64,000 nucleotides of DNA, from assembly GCA_904063045.1 (NCBI GenBank), contig CAJFCJ010000019.1, forward strand, positions 3,354,684 to 3,418,683, read 5' to 3'. Every line of letters starts with the position of its first letter. Position 1 is the stretch's first letter. Under the pieces are notes generated by a model. It had not been told where the DNA came from. It saw nothing but the letters and a program-made list of their open reading frames with translations, and searched no databases. A program made the translations under genes and the position numbers. Source of the stretch: Dimorphilus gyrociliatus. Lineage: Eukaryota > Annelida > Polychaeta > Dinophilidae. Positions 10,666 to 20,899 of this stretch are shown here, piece by piece.

Positions 10666-13267
10666 TTGAACGATCATTTCAGTGAGATTGTTAGAATGGG
10701 ATCTGGAAGCACTAAACATAACAATTCGGATAAACGGAAACAGCAAGTATATCAGCAAAACTATGAACGAAAACCATCGTCTGCTGAAGTTGAAAGAACT
10801 TCGTCAAGCTTCATAGTCTCCGTTCAAAATATGCGAGAATTCCCTTCGGAGGAAGAACAAGAAAGAATTTTGCAAAATGAAGATAGTCAATTGGGATTTC
10901 AAGATTCTTCTTGCGACGATATTTTTACTCTAATAATGCAAGCAGATGAGTTTCTGAATGTAAGTGTCGGCTTTATTATTGTGTTCAATGCAAGGAATAA
11001 TATATACCATGATATATGTATTACTATTAATAGCGTGGGATTTTGTATTTCAGATTGTAAATGCTATTAAAAAAGATATTTTTTTAATTTATTCTAGAGG
11101 ACGAAAGAATTCGACGAGCTAATTGAACATTGGCGTAGTCAATCCAATTCAGAAGAAGGCAAACTACTTGAGTATTTAGGATTAAGGGGTCATATGCAGG
11201 CAGAACTTTTACAAATTCAACAGCTACTCTTGAAATTAGATCCTAATCTAACGAGATTTAATGAATTTGAATCATCATGGCCCATTGTCGTGCAAAAACT
11301 AAGAATGCTTTTAAACCAACAAAAGGGAATGACTGGAAAAGAAGCTTCACATAAAGTTGACGATTTTATCAACAGCGGTGATCATGATTCTCGTCCCCCA
11401 TTAGAGGGAGGAGGAGAAACGTCTACCGCACGAGGTTCACAAACCGCAACATTTTCAGCTAATGTCAACAATACATCAAATGGAACAAAAGTTCAAGCCA
11501 GTTGTGCGACAGATAATCCTGCACGAGAAGAGATAGGTATTCAGAATGATATACAATTAGAAACTGAAGAGGAATTAGAAAGAAGACATAAACAAGAAGA
11601 AGACAAAGTCAATAGGGTATTCCAATCTAAAATAATACGCCAAAAGTTGGAAAATAACTTAGGTGAAGATGATTTGAGGAAATTATTGGCTGGTCACACC
11701 GAAATAACGCAGGTAGATAGTATTCAATAACGTTAATTGTTATTGATGTAACTATATTATTTATTTTTTCAACAAAGGCTCTGAAACGACGTCAAGCAAT
11801 GGAAAGAGATATCATTAAAGGGAAAATAGACATGAAAAAAAAATTAAGAGAGGCAAATCAGAACGAAAGAGATGAAAATAAATTAAATGATGTTATTAAT
11901 CAATACTTGGTATGTAATAACATTGTTGTTCGTGTTATTGTTTTCATAGTTTCAAAAATAAAAACAGGAAAAGGACAGCGACGATGCCGACCTAGAGATT
12001 GATCCAGAATTGGTGAGTTTATCTTGGTTTTGAATATAATCAAACAACTCTTTTCTATTTTACTGTATTTTAGAAAAAGAAACTTGAAGATGAAATGGGA
12101 GCTGTCTTCTCTAATATTAATACCATATCGAAAGAGGATATTCAAAATCTTATATTAAAGACACTAAAAAGTATGGAGGATAGTTCAACTGACACAGGAG
12201 ATGCTACAGAAACTTTTAGTAGTGATAGTGATGGGGAATCAAATATTGAAAACATAGTATGTAAAATTCTATCCTTATTTTATCATTATCTTTCTTATTG
12301 AATTGAATATAATCTATATAATAGGAAAAGGAAAACATGAATAAGTTTATCAGACAAATGGGTCAAGGAGAGCAAGATGAGGAAGCAATAATTGCATCAA
12401 TTAAAAATCACTTACTCACAAAGGAAGAACTTAGAGAACGATTGGCACTTGAAAGGAATTCGCATAAAGCCAATATAGATAAAATGCGTCGCGATAGACG
12501 GAGTAACCAAGCAAACGCAGGTAGTGAAAATGAAAATAGTGATGACGGTTCTGCCTTTGGCGAGGACTCTAAGGTATTAAACTAAACAAAACATATATAT
12601 GCAATACACTTAATGCTATTCTTCCAATAGCAATTGTCGGAATTAGATAGAGACCTAGCAAGACGAATAGCGTCTGGAGGTAAACTTAGTGAAGAAGAGC
12701 TGAGAAAACTGCTAGAAAACTACTCCAAACAGAGATCAAGTATTATTGATATAAGATATCAAGAAAAAGAAAGAAATAACAAAGTGTTACAACAAAAAAA
12801 GGCTGAGAGGGAGAAGAGATCTAAGAAAAAACGAGAAAATCTCGATTTACTAAAAGATATTGATTACTCCAAACTTGATGTTGAAACTATGTTCGAACTT
12901 GTTAAGAATAAGCAGAATTCTGGTGAGCTAACAATGGAGGCTTTTCAAGATTTAATGTTTGCTTATACAAAAAGAATAAATAAAGAAAAGAGGAAGAAGC
13001 AAAAAGTCGATACGGTAATTAATTACCTTCCAATGAATATATTGTTACCTTTCGTAAATAAGACATTGAAAGAGGCTATTATTTTGTAAAACTTGCGTTT
13101 TCTTTTGTTTTTAGAGAGATGTTTCAATGGCTCAAGCCACTGAAACCATATTAAAAGAACACGAGGAACAAGCTAAACATATAAAAGAAATACATGATAA
13201 GGAAGCCAGTAAGTTCAAGAAACAGTTGGAGGAGAGGAAGAAAGAAAGAAGACAGAAACTAAATTAA
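10666..13267 (+). CDS. Acidic coiled-coil protein with repeated (S/T)xE(E/D)LRxxL motifs
   Basis: Eight exons on the plus strand (10666-10958, 11098-11712, 11778-11909 and five more to a stop at 13265-13267); all junctions tested are GT-AG and in frame. The N-terminal third is low-complexity with FDELIEHWRSQSNSEEGK and a helical segment. The rest is highly charged coiled coil with degenerate motifs: LGEDDLRKLLAGH, ISKEDIQNLILKTL, LTKEELRERLALER, LSEEELRKLLENYSK, LTMEAFQDLMFAYTK. The C-terminus is a single long charged helix (KEHEEQAKHIKEIHDKEASK). I do not recognise the family; a structural role in cytoskeleton or cilium would be typical of such composition but is not shown. No signal peptide or membrane segment. 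Confidence 0.7.
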
Positions 13268-13460
13268 TCAAAGTCATAACTAATAAACGAATTAATTTTG
13301 TAAATTAATTTTAATAATTATAATATGTATATAATTTGTTTTCATTCATAACAGATAGTAGTATTTTGACTCAAATTTACAGTATTAATTCCATATTTCT
13401 GGAATATTTAGTCAATTTGAAAGAAGATTTTGTTTTACATAATAGTATATTATTTTTCAA

Positions 13461-14762
13461 TTAGTGCACATTGGCACTTTCTTGACGATTATTTCTGATC
13501 TCTTCGTTTGAGGTTCGACTAACAAGTACCATAATGATAAACAATAAAGTCAAAAAGGCCAGAGTTAGAGTTGAAAACGCATTAAACATATATCGGTATG
13601 TGAACCGACAATACCACAAAACACTTAAAATAAGTATGAAAAGTGGTAGCATTAATCTACCCATTTGTATATTTGTCTCATCTTGATTATTTCCATTTTG
13701 TTGTTCGTTGCGTATTCTGGAAATCAGACAATGAATAACAGAATTATCTCTAACGTTGTATTGTTGAAGTGTTTGGCTCTCCTGTCTTAACTCTTGTCCG
13801 TTGAAAACGAAACGAATGTATTCATTTTCCGCCAATTCCTCTTGAAAATATTTCCTTAAATGTAAAAATAAAATTATAAATCTTTAATTTCCAATGTCAC
13901 GTGTGATAGTATAGTTTATTTACTTATTAACGTTAAATACTAAATACTATAATTCAAAAAGTATTAATAATAAACGTAAGATTAACGCGGCTTAATTTAG
14001 AGATATTACGTTCGATACCACAAGCAAACTGGATCCCGCAGATTAAATCTGCAGGTAGCACATGTGATTAGGGATAATTCGTTTGCAACGATTGGTTCTT
14101 ATTCTTTTTGTAATTCATTTGTATGAAATATATGTAAAATGTGTATAATACCGTTTAAATTCTCCAATAGTTTCTGTTTGTGGCGTTCTAACCTCTCTTT
14201 GCCTATCATCAAGAAATTTCAGTTTGACAGTGATTAATCCTAAATGACTATCCGATTCATCGTTAGTCGTATTAGATTCAGTATTATCTGCTTCCCTATT
14301 GATTTCCTCATTAGGGGGTTCAGCATCGCGAGTTTCAATACTCTTTGTAAGTCTTTCTATTCTTCTCTGTCGTAGATCATTTACAGTTTGAGGATTTCCA
14401 TTTTCAACTTCAACGGGCACTTCTGTCAATTGAGGATCATCAGATTGTTCTGAGTTTCTAGCTTCCTCTGTAGTGTTTTCGGATGAACTGACCGTTGTAG
14501 TCTCTCTAGTCTCTTCTGTTGTGTCTTCTACGGGCCTTGTTTCCTCATGCAAACTATCAATTTGAGCAGTTTGCAACAAAACGGGCCTTGAATTTGTTAG
14601 ACGAAGAATAAATTCGTGCATGTAGTTTCTTTCGAACACAAAGAGATGCCTAGGTATATCCGTAACACTTGTTGAAAGCCAAGCGAATACAATTACGAAA
14701 AATGATAGTAACAAGCCAACAACAACCAGAACCTCATTACCTACGCCTTCAATTAATTCCAT
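13461..14762 (-). CDS. Transmembrane and ubiquitin-like domain protein (TMUB family)
   Basis: Two exons (14152-14762 and 13461-13854) give about 334 aa. The start MELIEGVGNEV matches TMUB1's MTLIEGVGDEV, so I chose the ATG at 14762 over the one 18 bases upstream. TM1 follows (VLVVVGLLLSFFVIVFAWL), then a long acidic Ser/Thr/Glu-rich linker. The ubiquitin-like fold reads LITVKLKFLDDRQREV, TIGEFKR, FVFNGQELRQESQTLQQYNV, with the intron inside the FKR motif. Two C-terminal TM helices begin GRLMLPLFILILSVLWYCRF, as in TMUB1/2 (SLLLPLLLLLLLLLWYC). TMUB proteins sit in ER membranes and take part in ER-associated degradation. The linker is longer than in human TMUB1. Start codons of this gene and PMVK are 285 bp apart. 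Confidence 0.93.
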
Positions 14763-14885
14763 GATGAATCTAAAAGTCAAAAGTTGTATACTGGTATCAT
14801 TGGTATAATAATCAAAAGTGATTTTGCTATATTATATGTCAATTTTCCAATTTTTGAACATTAATAGAATGCAACTGCAAACAAA

Positions 14886-14919
<34 letters not shown>

Positions 14920-15047
14920 AGCAATCTGTTAAATAATAACTGGTAACAAAAAGTAAAACATTCGGCTTTTCTTATCTGGAGAAATGCCACCTGGTGTTTT
15001 ATAAGAATTACATATTGTCGCTAATCGGCATTCTGTAACTCAGGAAA
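14763..15047. promoter_or_regulatory. Head-to-head intergenic region TMUB/PMVK with (TA)n
   Basis: 285 bp separate divergent start codons, with a (TA)n tract near 14889-14918. Both promoters must lie in or overlap this stretch. Confidence 0.5.
14889..14918. repeat. (TA)n microsatellite
   Basis: About 14-15 TA units in tandem, read directly. Confidence 0.9.
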
Positions 15048-15673
15048 ATGAATGCAAAATCACACGTAGTGATTGTTCTGAGCGGAAAGAGAAAGAGCGG
15101 AAAGGATTTTGTTGCTGATATGTTGCTTCAATGGTAAAATCAACTGTTTCTCATTTATACTTAGAACTTTTTATTTTCAAAGTTTTCCTCAGTTTCAAGG
15201 AGAGTGGTGAAATTTTACGAATATCAGAGCCTCTTAAAGAAATTTATGCTAGAGAGCATGACTTGAATTTCGAACGCCTCCTTGATGCGTCTGAATACAA
15301 AGAAAAACATAGAGCAAACATGATCAAATGGGGAGAAGAGCAAAGAGAGAAAAATCCTTATATATTTTGTGAAACGGTTATTAGAAAAGCAAGCAAACGA
15401 ATTTTGATAATAAGTGATGCTAGGAGGAAGACAGATCTGGAATTTTTTCGAAGAGAATTTCCTAAAAACTTATTGTTAATCCGCATTGAGGCTCAAGAAG
15501 AAACTCGCCAAAAGAGAGGTTGGGTGTTTACAAAAGGTATAGACGATGCTGACTCAGAGTGCAATTTGGATTCTATAAAAGATTGGGACTACGTAGTAAA
15601 GAATGACAAAGACAATTTAGATATTCAGGAAGATATCAAGTCCATAGCGCACAAAGCTCTTGAATTAGTTTAG
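15048..15673 (+). CDS. PMVK: Phosphomevalonate kinase (animal type)
   Basis: Two exons (15048-15133, 15193-15673) give 188 aa, against 192 in human PMVK. The P-loop reads VLSGKRKSGKDFVADML, matching the human FSGKRKSGKDFV. Downstream are ISEPLKEIYAREHDLNFERL, MIKWGEEQREKNP, SDARRKTDLEFFRREF and QKRGWVFTKGIDDADSECNL, all hallmarks of the animal enzyme, a nucleoside monophosphate kinase fold unrelated to the fungal GHMP type. It converts 5-phosphomevalonate and ATP to 5-diphosphomevalonate in the mevalonate pathway. The 59-nt intron keeps frame through a TG|T codon. The C-terminus (KALELV) lacks an obvious peroxisomal SRL-type signal. Confidence 0.97.
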
Positions 15674-16409
15674 TACAACTTTGTTTTTCTTTTGTTACAA
15701 TTTTACCAAAATAAATTATATTTGTATATTATTAATGATAATATATAAGTAGCTTATACAATTTATAGATAAGTAGATAAGCAGAACTTTTACCCATTTT
15801 AAAAACTGTTGAAATATTGTTGGACCCAGTTTTTTTGAATGAATGAATGTTTTGCTTTTTCGGAAGTGTAAGAGACACCGCCATTTTGAAACTCGCAGTT
15901 TGATTTTTTTTTAAATTTTGTGTTTTCTTCAAGGTTGGTTAAAAGTGTACGAAATTCAGCATGCAAATTTTTATTTGTCATTTTATATTATTCTTTATTA
16001 CATTAGTCATGCATGTCTAACTTTAACAAAAATAGAGAGCTTTCACCTCTTGTTATTATCTTTAGGAGATGAATTGGTCTAGGCACAATCCTCTCTACCA
16101 ACACATGCATGTAGTTCAAAATAACTCTGGTATAATTAATATATTATTTTGCATCGTATGCAATCACTTGCTTTGAATATCATTCGCAGACAAATTGCCT
16201 CATGTAAAATGCACGTGTGAAAGAAAAAGTTTTTCACATGCTGGCGAATTACGTACTTCTTCAGTTAGGCCATAGTCAACTGATTTTATGAAAAATACAT
16301 AATTTTGGGTAAATGCGATAAGTGGGAAATTTTCTTGTAGCGCTTCTTTTGATTATTTATTTTATACATAAACTTTGGCTTTACAATTTACTATATCAAC
16401 TCCCTAGAT
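15674..16409. other. Intergenic region
   Basis: No gene recognised. A roughly 60-codon minus-strand open frame near 15732-15981 is Lys/Asn-rich and has no family features; I treat it as chance. Confidence 0.45.
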
Positions 16410-19400
16410 ATGGCGCTGAGACCTGAGGATGGAAATCAGGAATTAAATCTCCAAGGGCAGGCTCTAAATCAGGAATGCGGATCAAAATCTAGTGATATTC
16501 CTAGTCATGATAAAATCCAAACTAATGGTCAAGACGAAGAGATGGACTGGCAATGCAAATCTTGTGGTAAATGGAATTACGGCGATATCCTAAAATGTGC
16601 ATCCTGCAAGACATCTTTCGATCAGACTTGTAAACGATATGATCCAAAAACAGGAGAACTTATAAGTCCCGCCGTAACAGCTCAAAGTAATAACCGATCA
16701 ACTTCCAAACCACCTTTTATTATTAAAAGAGGTGACTGGAATTGCTTGTAAGAGATTATTCAATCGCAAAATTCTACAACTATATAACAAAAACATTTTA
16801 CAGAGAGTGTGAAACTATTAATTTTAAAAACAAACGCGACTGCTTCGGTTGTAAAGCTAAAATAAATGATACAATTCATCGATACGGACAAAAGAATGAT
16901 TGGACTTGCAAGTAAAATAATTAATCGTTGCAAAAATTCTCATGACTGACCTGTATCTTTTTAGGAATTGTCTTCACTTTAATTTTTCCGTCAACAGTTC
17001 ATGTGAAAATTGTAGGAAAGAACTTGATGATACAGATATAAAAATTCAATCGGATTACATTCTATTATCAGTTGATAATGAAAAAATCGATAAAGCACCT
17101 CAAAAAGGACCTACAATTGTGTTTTATCCTTTTATTAGAGGACCATCGTCCGTATTAGTGAGTATTTTAAAAATTTCTACTAAAAATTAAATGATAATTA
17201 AATCTCATTTCAACTTTAGAAAGCGAAAGACGAATTTGAACTATATGGAAAAGTTAAGGACGTTGTGATTAAAAATGAGTAAGATTTGAATTTTAAAGAG
17301 TTTTTATTCTAATACTTTCTCTTTATGTCAACCCCAGTAATTTATATATGTTGTTCGCCGAACAAAAATGTGCTCAAAAAGCCTGCGTTGAACTGAAAAG
17401 TCGTTTCGGTACGCAATTGTGTTATTACATCCCAGAGAAGAAACTTGAATTAAATCCCACTGTTGATGGAACTTTCGAATTGCGGTATTATAGGTATAGC
17501 AAATCTGAACAAATGACTAAATCTCAAAAAAATGTTAGATTTTTTTATATGAATATGAAAGATGGTACTATAATTGAAACAATTTTTCATTTAAGACTGT
17601 CATCAGCAGCTTTTTAAAGTACGGTAATGTTCAAGGGCTTCGAGAGACAAAGGACAGGTACTATTTGTTAAATTTTATATACTTGTATATTTTTAAATAA
17701 CTCTCAAAATGAACATGTTTACGTAGATACGTCTATATTGAATTTAAATCTCACGACGAAGCAGTTAGCGTGCTCAATAGTAAAATTTATGGAGTAGAGA
17801 TTCCCCCTGAAAAGAGATTGTCTAGTGTAAAGCCATCACGAACAAGTCGTTCACTTTCAAGATCACGTTCTCCAAAACATGAAAGTAGAATAAATTCATC
17901 CAAGAGTAATTAACATCTTGTACCATTATGACAATTTAATCATTCTCTGTCGTTTTAGACCCGCTTTCTCATGGAGTACACCAATGCAAAGTTTGTGAAA
18001 TGTATTTTGAGAATGATGACGTACGTCGCGAATATTAATAATACTTAAATATGTTAATTAATTTATTATTTATAGTCATTTAATTTCCACTGTCAAGGAA
18101 CATTGCACAAATTTAAAATGAATAAAATCGGATCTAATAAGACTTTACCAGATCCTGATTTTTATGGATCAAGATTTTATTCAAAACTCAACGGTTTGCA
18201 ATGTAAGGTAAGGAGAATTATTGCTTTTATTGGTATAATTTATAAATCGTTTTGTTTTGTCAGCTTTGCAAGAATCAATTTACTAACAATAGAGATTTAA
18301 ATTTGCATTTTACAACTTCGGAACATATGCACGTTAGTAACAATTCTTCGGTAAAAGTTTATCTATGTTTATAAGTATATGAACAAAATTTTAGAATTAC
18401 GATAAAACGGAACGTGCTATGAAAGAGAATCGTATACTGGAAGTTTTCGATCGATTAGAAAATATTCAAGATATCAGAGGATGGCAGAGAGGTATCAAAA
18501 TTGATTTATTTCTTTGTATTATTTGTGGTCATAACTAACTAAATGCTCTTCTAAACATAAATTTAAACGTTTAATCATTTCTTCAGAAAAAGATTCAGAG
18601 AAGGAAGATGAAAATATTACGAATTTTAATCATGGAAAAACTTTAATAGAACGAACAAAATTGGACTGTGATGAAAGAATAGTTATACGCAAATCACAGA
18701 AGGATGTTTCGGAACGTAGAGAGAAAGATCCTAGACAAGAAAGATCGCGCTCAAGAGATAGATTCAGATCAAAAGTAGTGGATATTCAAATCGATAATGA
18801 TATTCGATTAGCTGAAAAGCGAAAGATTGACTTGGATGCAGCCGACCGAATCAGACGATCAGATAATCCCTGTAAAAGACGATACGGTGACCACGTGTTT
18901 GAAGACGGTTCAAAGAGAAACGATATTGAAACCAGTGTTTACGATCAGGACAGTTTTCACGGACTAGATTTGGGAAGACGTTACGAAGATAAATTTAGGT
19001 CCGATGATTCTGAGAGCAGAAAAGCAAGTCGATCGATCGAGAAAGATTGGGAATCTCCTCAGGTAATCCACGGTCGTTTTCATTATCATCCACAGCACTA
19101 GACGATATTTGTTAGCTTGTCTTTATTCTATCAACTTAACGTGACAACGTTTATTCATCTATATATTAATTCGCTACGGTGGGCCAGAAATTCACTTTTA
19201 CGAATATGGTACTATAGTTTTTAGATCTAACCAATTGTGATATTATAATGATTCTATGAAATTTTAATTCACATATTTAAGATTTAATATAAAGAGATTT
19301 AATGTCATTTTTTTCCCTTAGGAACGTTCCATACCAATAAATCCGGGGACTATTGCAGTTTTAACGTCCCTGAAACAATTTGTGAGAATGATGAGAGAGG

Positions 19401-19660
19401 CTGACTGCAAAAATAACCACTGCAAAAGAAATTTCTATGAAAAAATTGCACGAGACACTGGTATAGTTAATAGCGATATAATAGAATCAGCTATGGAGAC
19501 ATTAAGGCGAACTAGCCCAACACTGTTATCATTAATTGAAACTCTAGACCCAAAAGATTTAGCAATACAAGAACCTACAAAAATTGCCCATATACTTGAT
19601 ATATTTTCACCTCCAATACCAAATTCTGCTAATTCTACTGCAAGTCGACCAAGGTACTAG
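16410..19660 (+). CDS. Multi-zinc-finger RNA-binding protein (3x RanBP2-type ZnF, RRM-like, C2H2)
   Basis: About ten exons on the plus strand. Three RanBP2-type fingers come first: DWQCKSCGKWNYGDILKCASC, DWNCLECETINFKNKRDCFGC and DWTCKNCLHFNFSVNSSCENC, each with the W-C-x2-C-N-x6-C-x2-C pattern. An RRM-like segment follows (TIVFYPFIRG...LYMLFAEQKCAQKACVEL), then a second one (SSFLKYGNVQGLRE...RYVYIEFKSHDEAVSVL). Next is an SR-like stretch (SRSLSRSRSPKHESR), two C2H2-like fingers (CKVCEMYFENDDSFNFHCQGTLH and CKNQFTNNRDLNLHFTTSEH) and a long Arg/Asp/Ser-rich tail. The last exon (after a longer intron to about 19320) is helical: IAVLTSLKQFVRMMREAD. The composition suggests a nuclear pre-mRNA-binding or splicing factor; I cannot name an orthologue. 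The last full finger order resembles no single family I recall. Confidence 0.75.
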
Positions 19661-20110
19661 AAAATTATTAGTTGTGCCAATAATTTATTCAAAGAAATTT
19701 ATACTATTTATACTGATTATTAACATTGTTTTGGAACTGTTCATATGTTATCTCTAAGAAAACACATAGTTATGTATATATAAATATGTTGAAGTTTTTT
19801 TCTAATTTGATTCACAAGCCAACAGGAACAAATTTCTTAGAAAGATGTTACTTTGTGTATTCATTTTTTTAATTAAAGAAAATACGATTAATGTAATTCG
19901 TAGTAACAATCTTAACGTTCATTGATAAGACATCCGAAACATAACAGTTAGCTTACTATATAAAAAATTTGAAAATAATAAAGCCCAAAAAAAAAAAATA
20001 GTAAAATAAGCGCTAGCATGCGGAATCATTTGTTTGACACTTGTAAAATTATGATAACGTCAGTTATTCAATCATTTTTAGGTGTTTGTTTTACTACTTC
20101 CCATTTGAGT
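19661..20110. other. Intergenic region between convergent genes
   Basis: No gene seen. Convergent 3' ends flank it; an A-rich run near 19987-19999 and several AATAAA-like strings are compatible with polyadenylation signals. Confidence 0.4.
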
Positions 20111-20591
20111 TTAATCACGACTTCGACGTTTTCCCCTAGAGTTGTCGGTTTGAATACGGTGATGGCCAAACCAATCTGATTGAGAATTACCTAAATTCAG
20201 TTCGTTTGTCGAATTCACTGAGGCTAGTGAAAATGAATCGTCTAGATGAAATTTTTCTAGAGCTTCTAGATCTTGAACATCTATATACCTCGTCCGACGA
20301 GGTCTTGTTTTGCTGGGCTGCTGGAAAGCTGTCGTCTCGGACACACTTATCTCGCTAGGGCCATTAGGTCCCGGAGATGGAGGACTATTTACTCGTTTAC
20401 GATATATAGCTGTAGGTTTAATAACTTTTCTATATTTTCTTTCACCAACTCTAAGATCACTTGTCAATTCGGGAAGTTTTCTAATTTTCTTCTGTGAAAA
20501 AACAAAACATATATTTATTGTTATCGATGAATAGGCCAGTCGGCTATCAGATGTTACTCTAATAAACAAATAGTCTTACTGAGCTTTCCAT
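20111..20591 (-). CDS. Small basic protein of unknown function
   Basis: The main exon (20111-about 20494) reads KKIRKLPELTSDLRVGERKY, then RKVIKPTAIYRKRVNSPPSP, SKTRPRRTRYIDVQDLEALE and a C-terminal SRGKRRSRD. A 35-nt exon before it ends ...ATGGAAAGCTCA|GTAAG and joins in frame, giving a start MESSKKIRKL at 20591. That exon also continues upstream in frame to a further candidate exon with an ATG at 20728, so the true start may be earlier. The protein is Arg/Lys/Pro/Ser-rich with nuclear-localisation-like clusters. No domain or family recognised. Confidence 0.5.
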
Positions 20592-20899
20592 CGTTCCTCC
20601 AAGGACGTTTGCTCCTGTAAGGTATAGAATTAACATAATCGTTTGAATTAAATTTTAAACTGCAATAAACAATTGGATAAATTCTTACCCAACATGCAGA
20701 AAACAAAAAAATGGATGAGACTGAACATATGCGAATGTACACACAGGTTGTTTTTTTTTTAAGTCTTACGTATTCATTTTTATTAATTTTTCTTTGTCTA
20801 TTTAGATTACTTAATCTGATATATTCGAAAAGATCTTCAATAAATTAAACATCGAGTAGCTATCTATCTATTTTAGGCATAAAAAACGGAATCTGATAA

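Noticed and set aside
15732-15981. Two overlapping minus-strand frames of 60-66 codons.
   Set aside because: Lys/Asn/Gln-rich from A/T sequence, mutually overlapping, no conserved motif.
17511-17617. Open frame continuing FYMNMKDGTIIETIFHLRLSSAAF to a stop as the true end of an exon.
   Set aside because: Splicing AAT|GTTAGA to TTTAAG|ACTGTC removes a 71-nt intron and restores the RRM-like frame TVISSFLKYGNVQGL.
16748-19320. Several separate small genes in the zinc-finger region.
   Set aside because: The fragments join by short GT-AG introns in correct phase (for example TT|A, AA|G, GA|T codons) into one protein.
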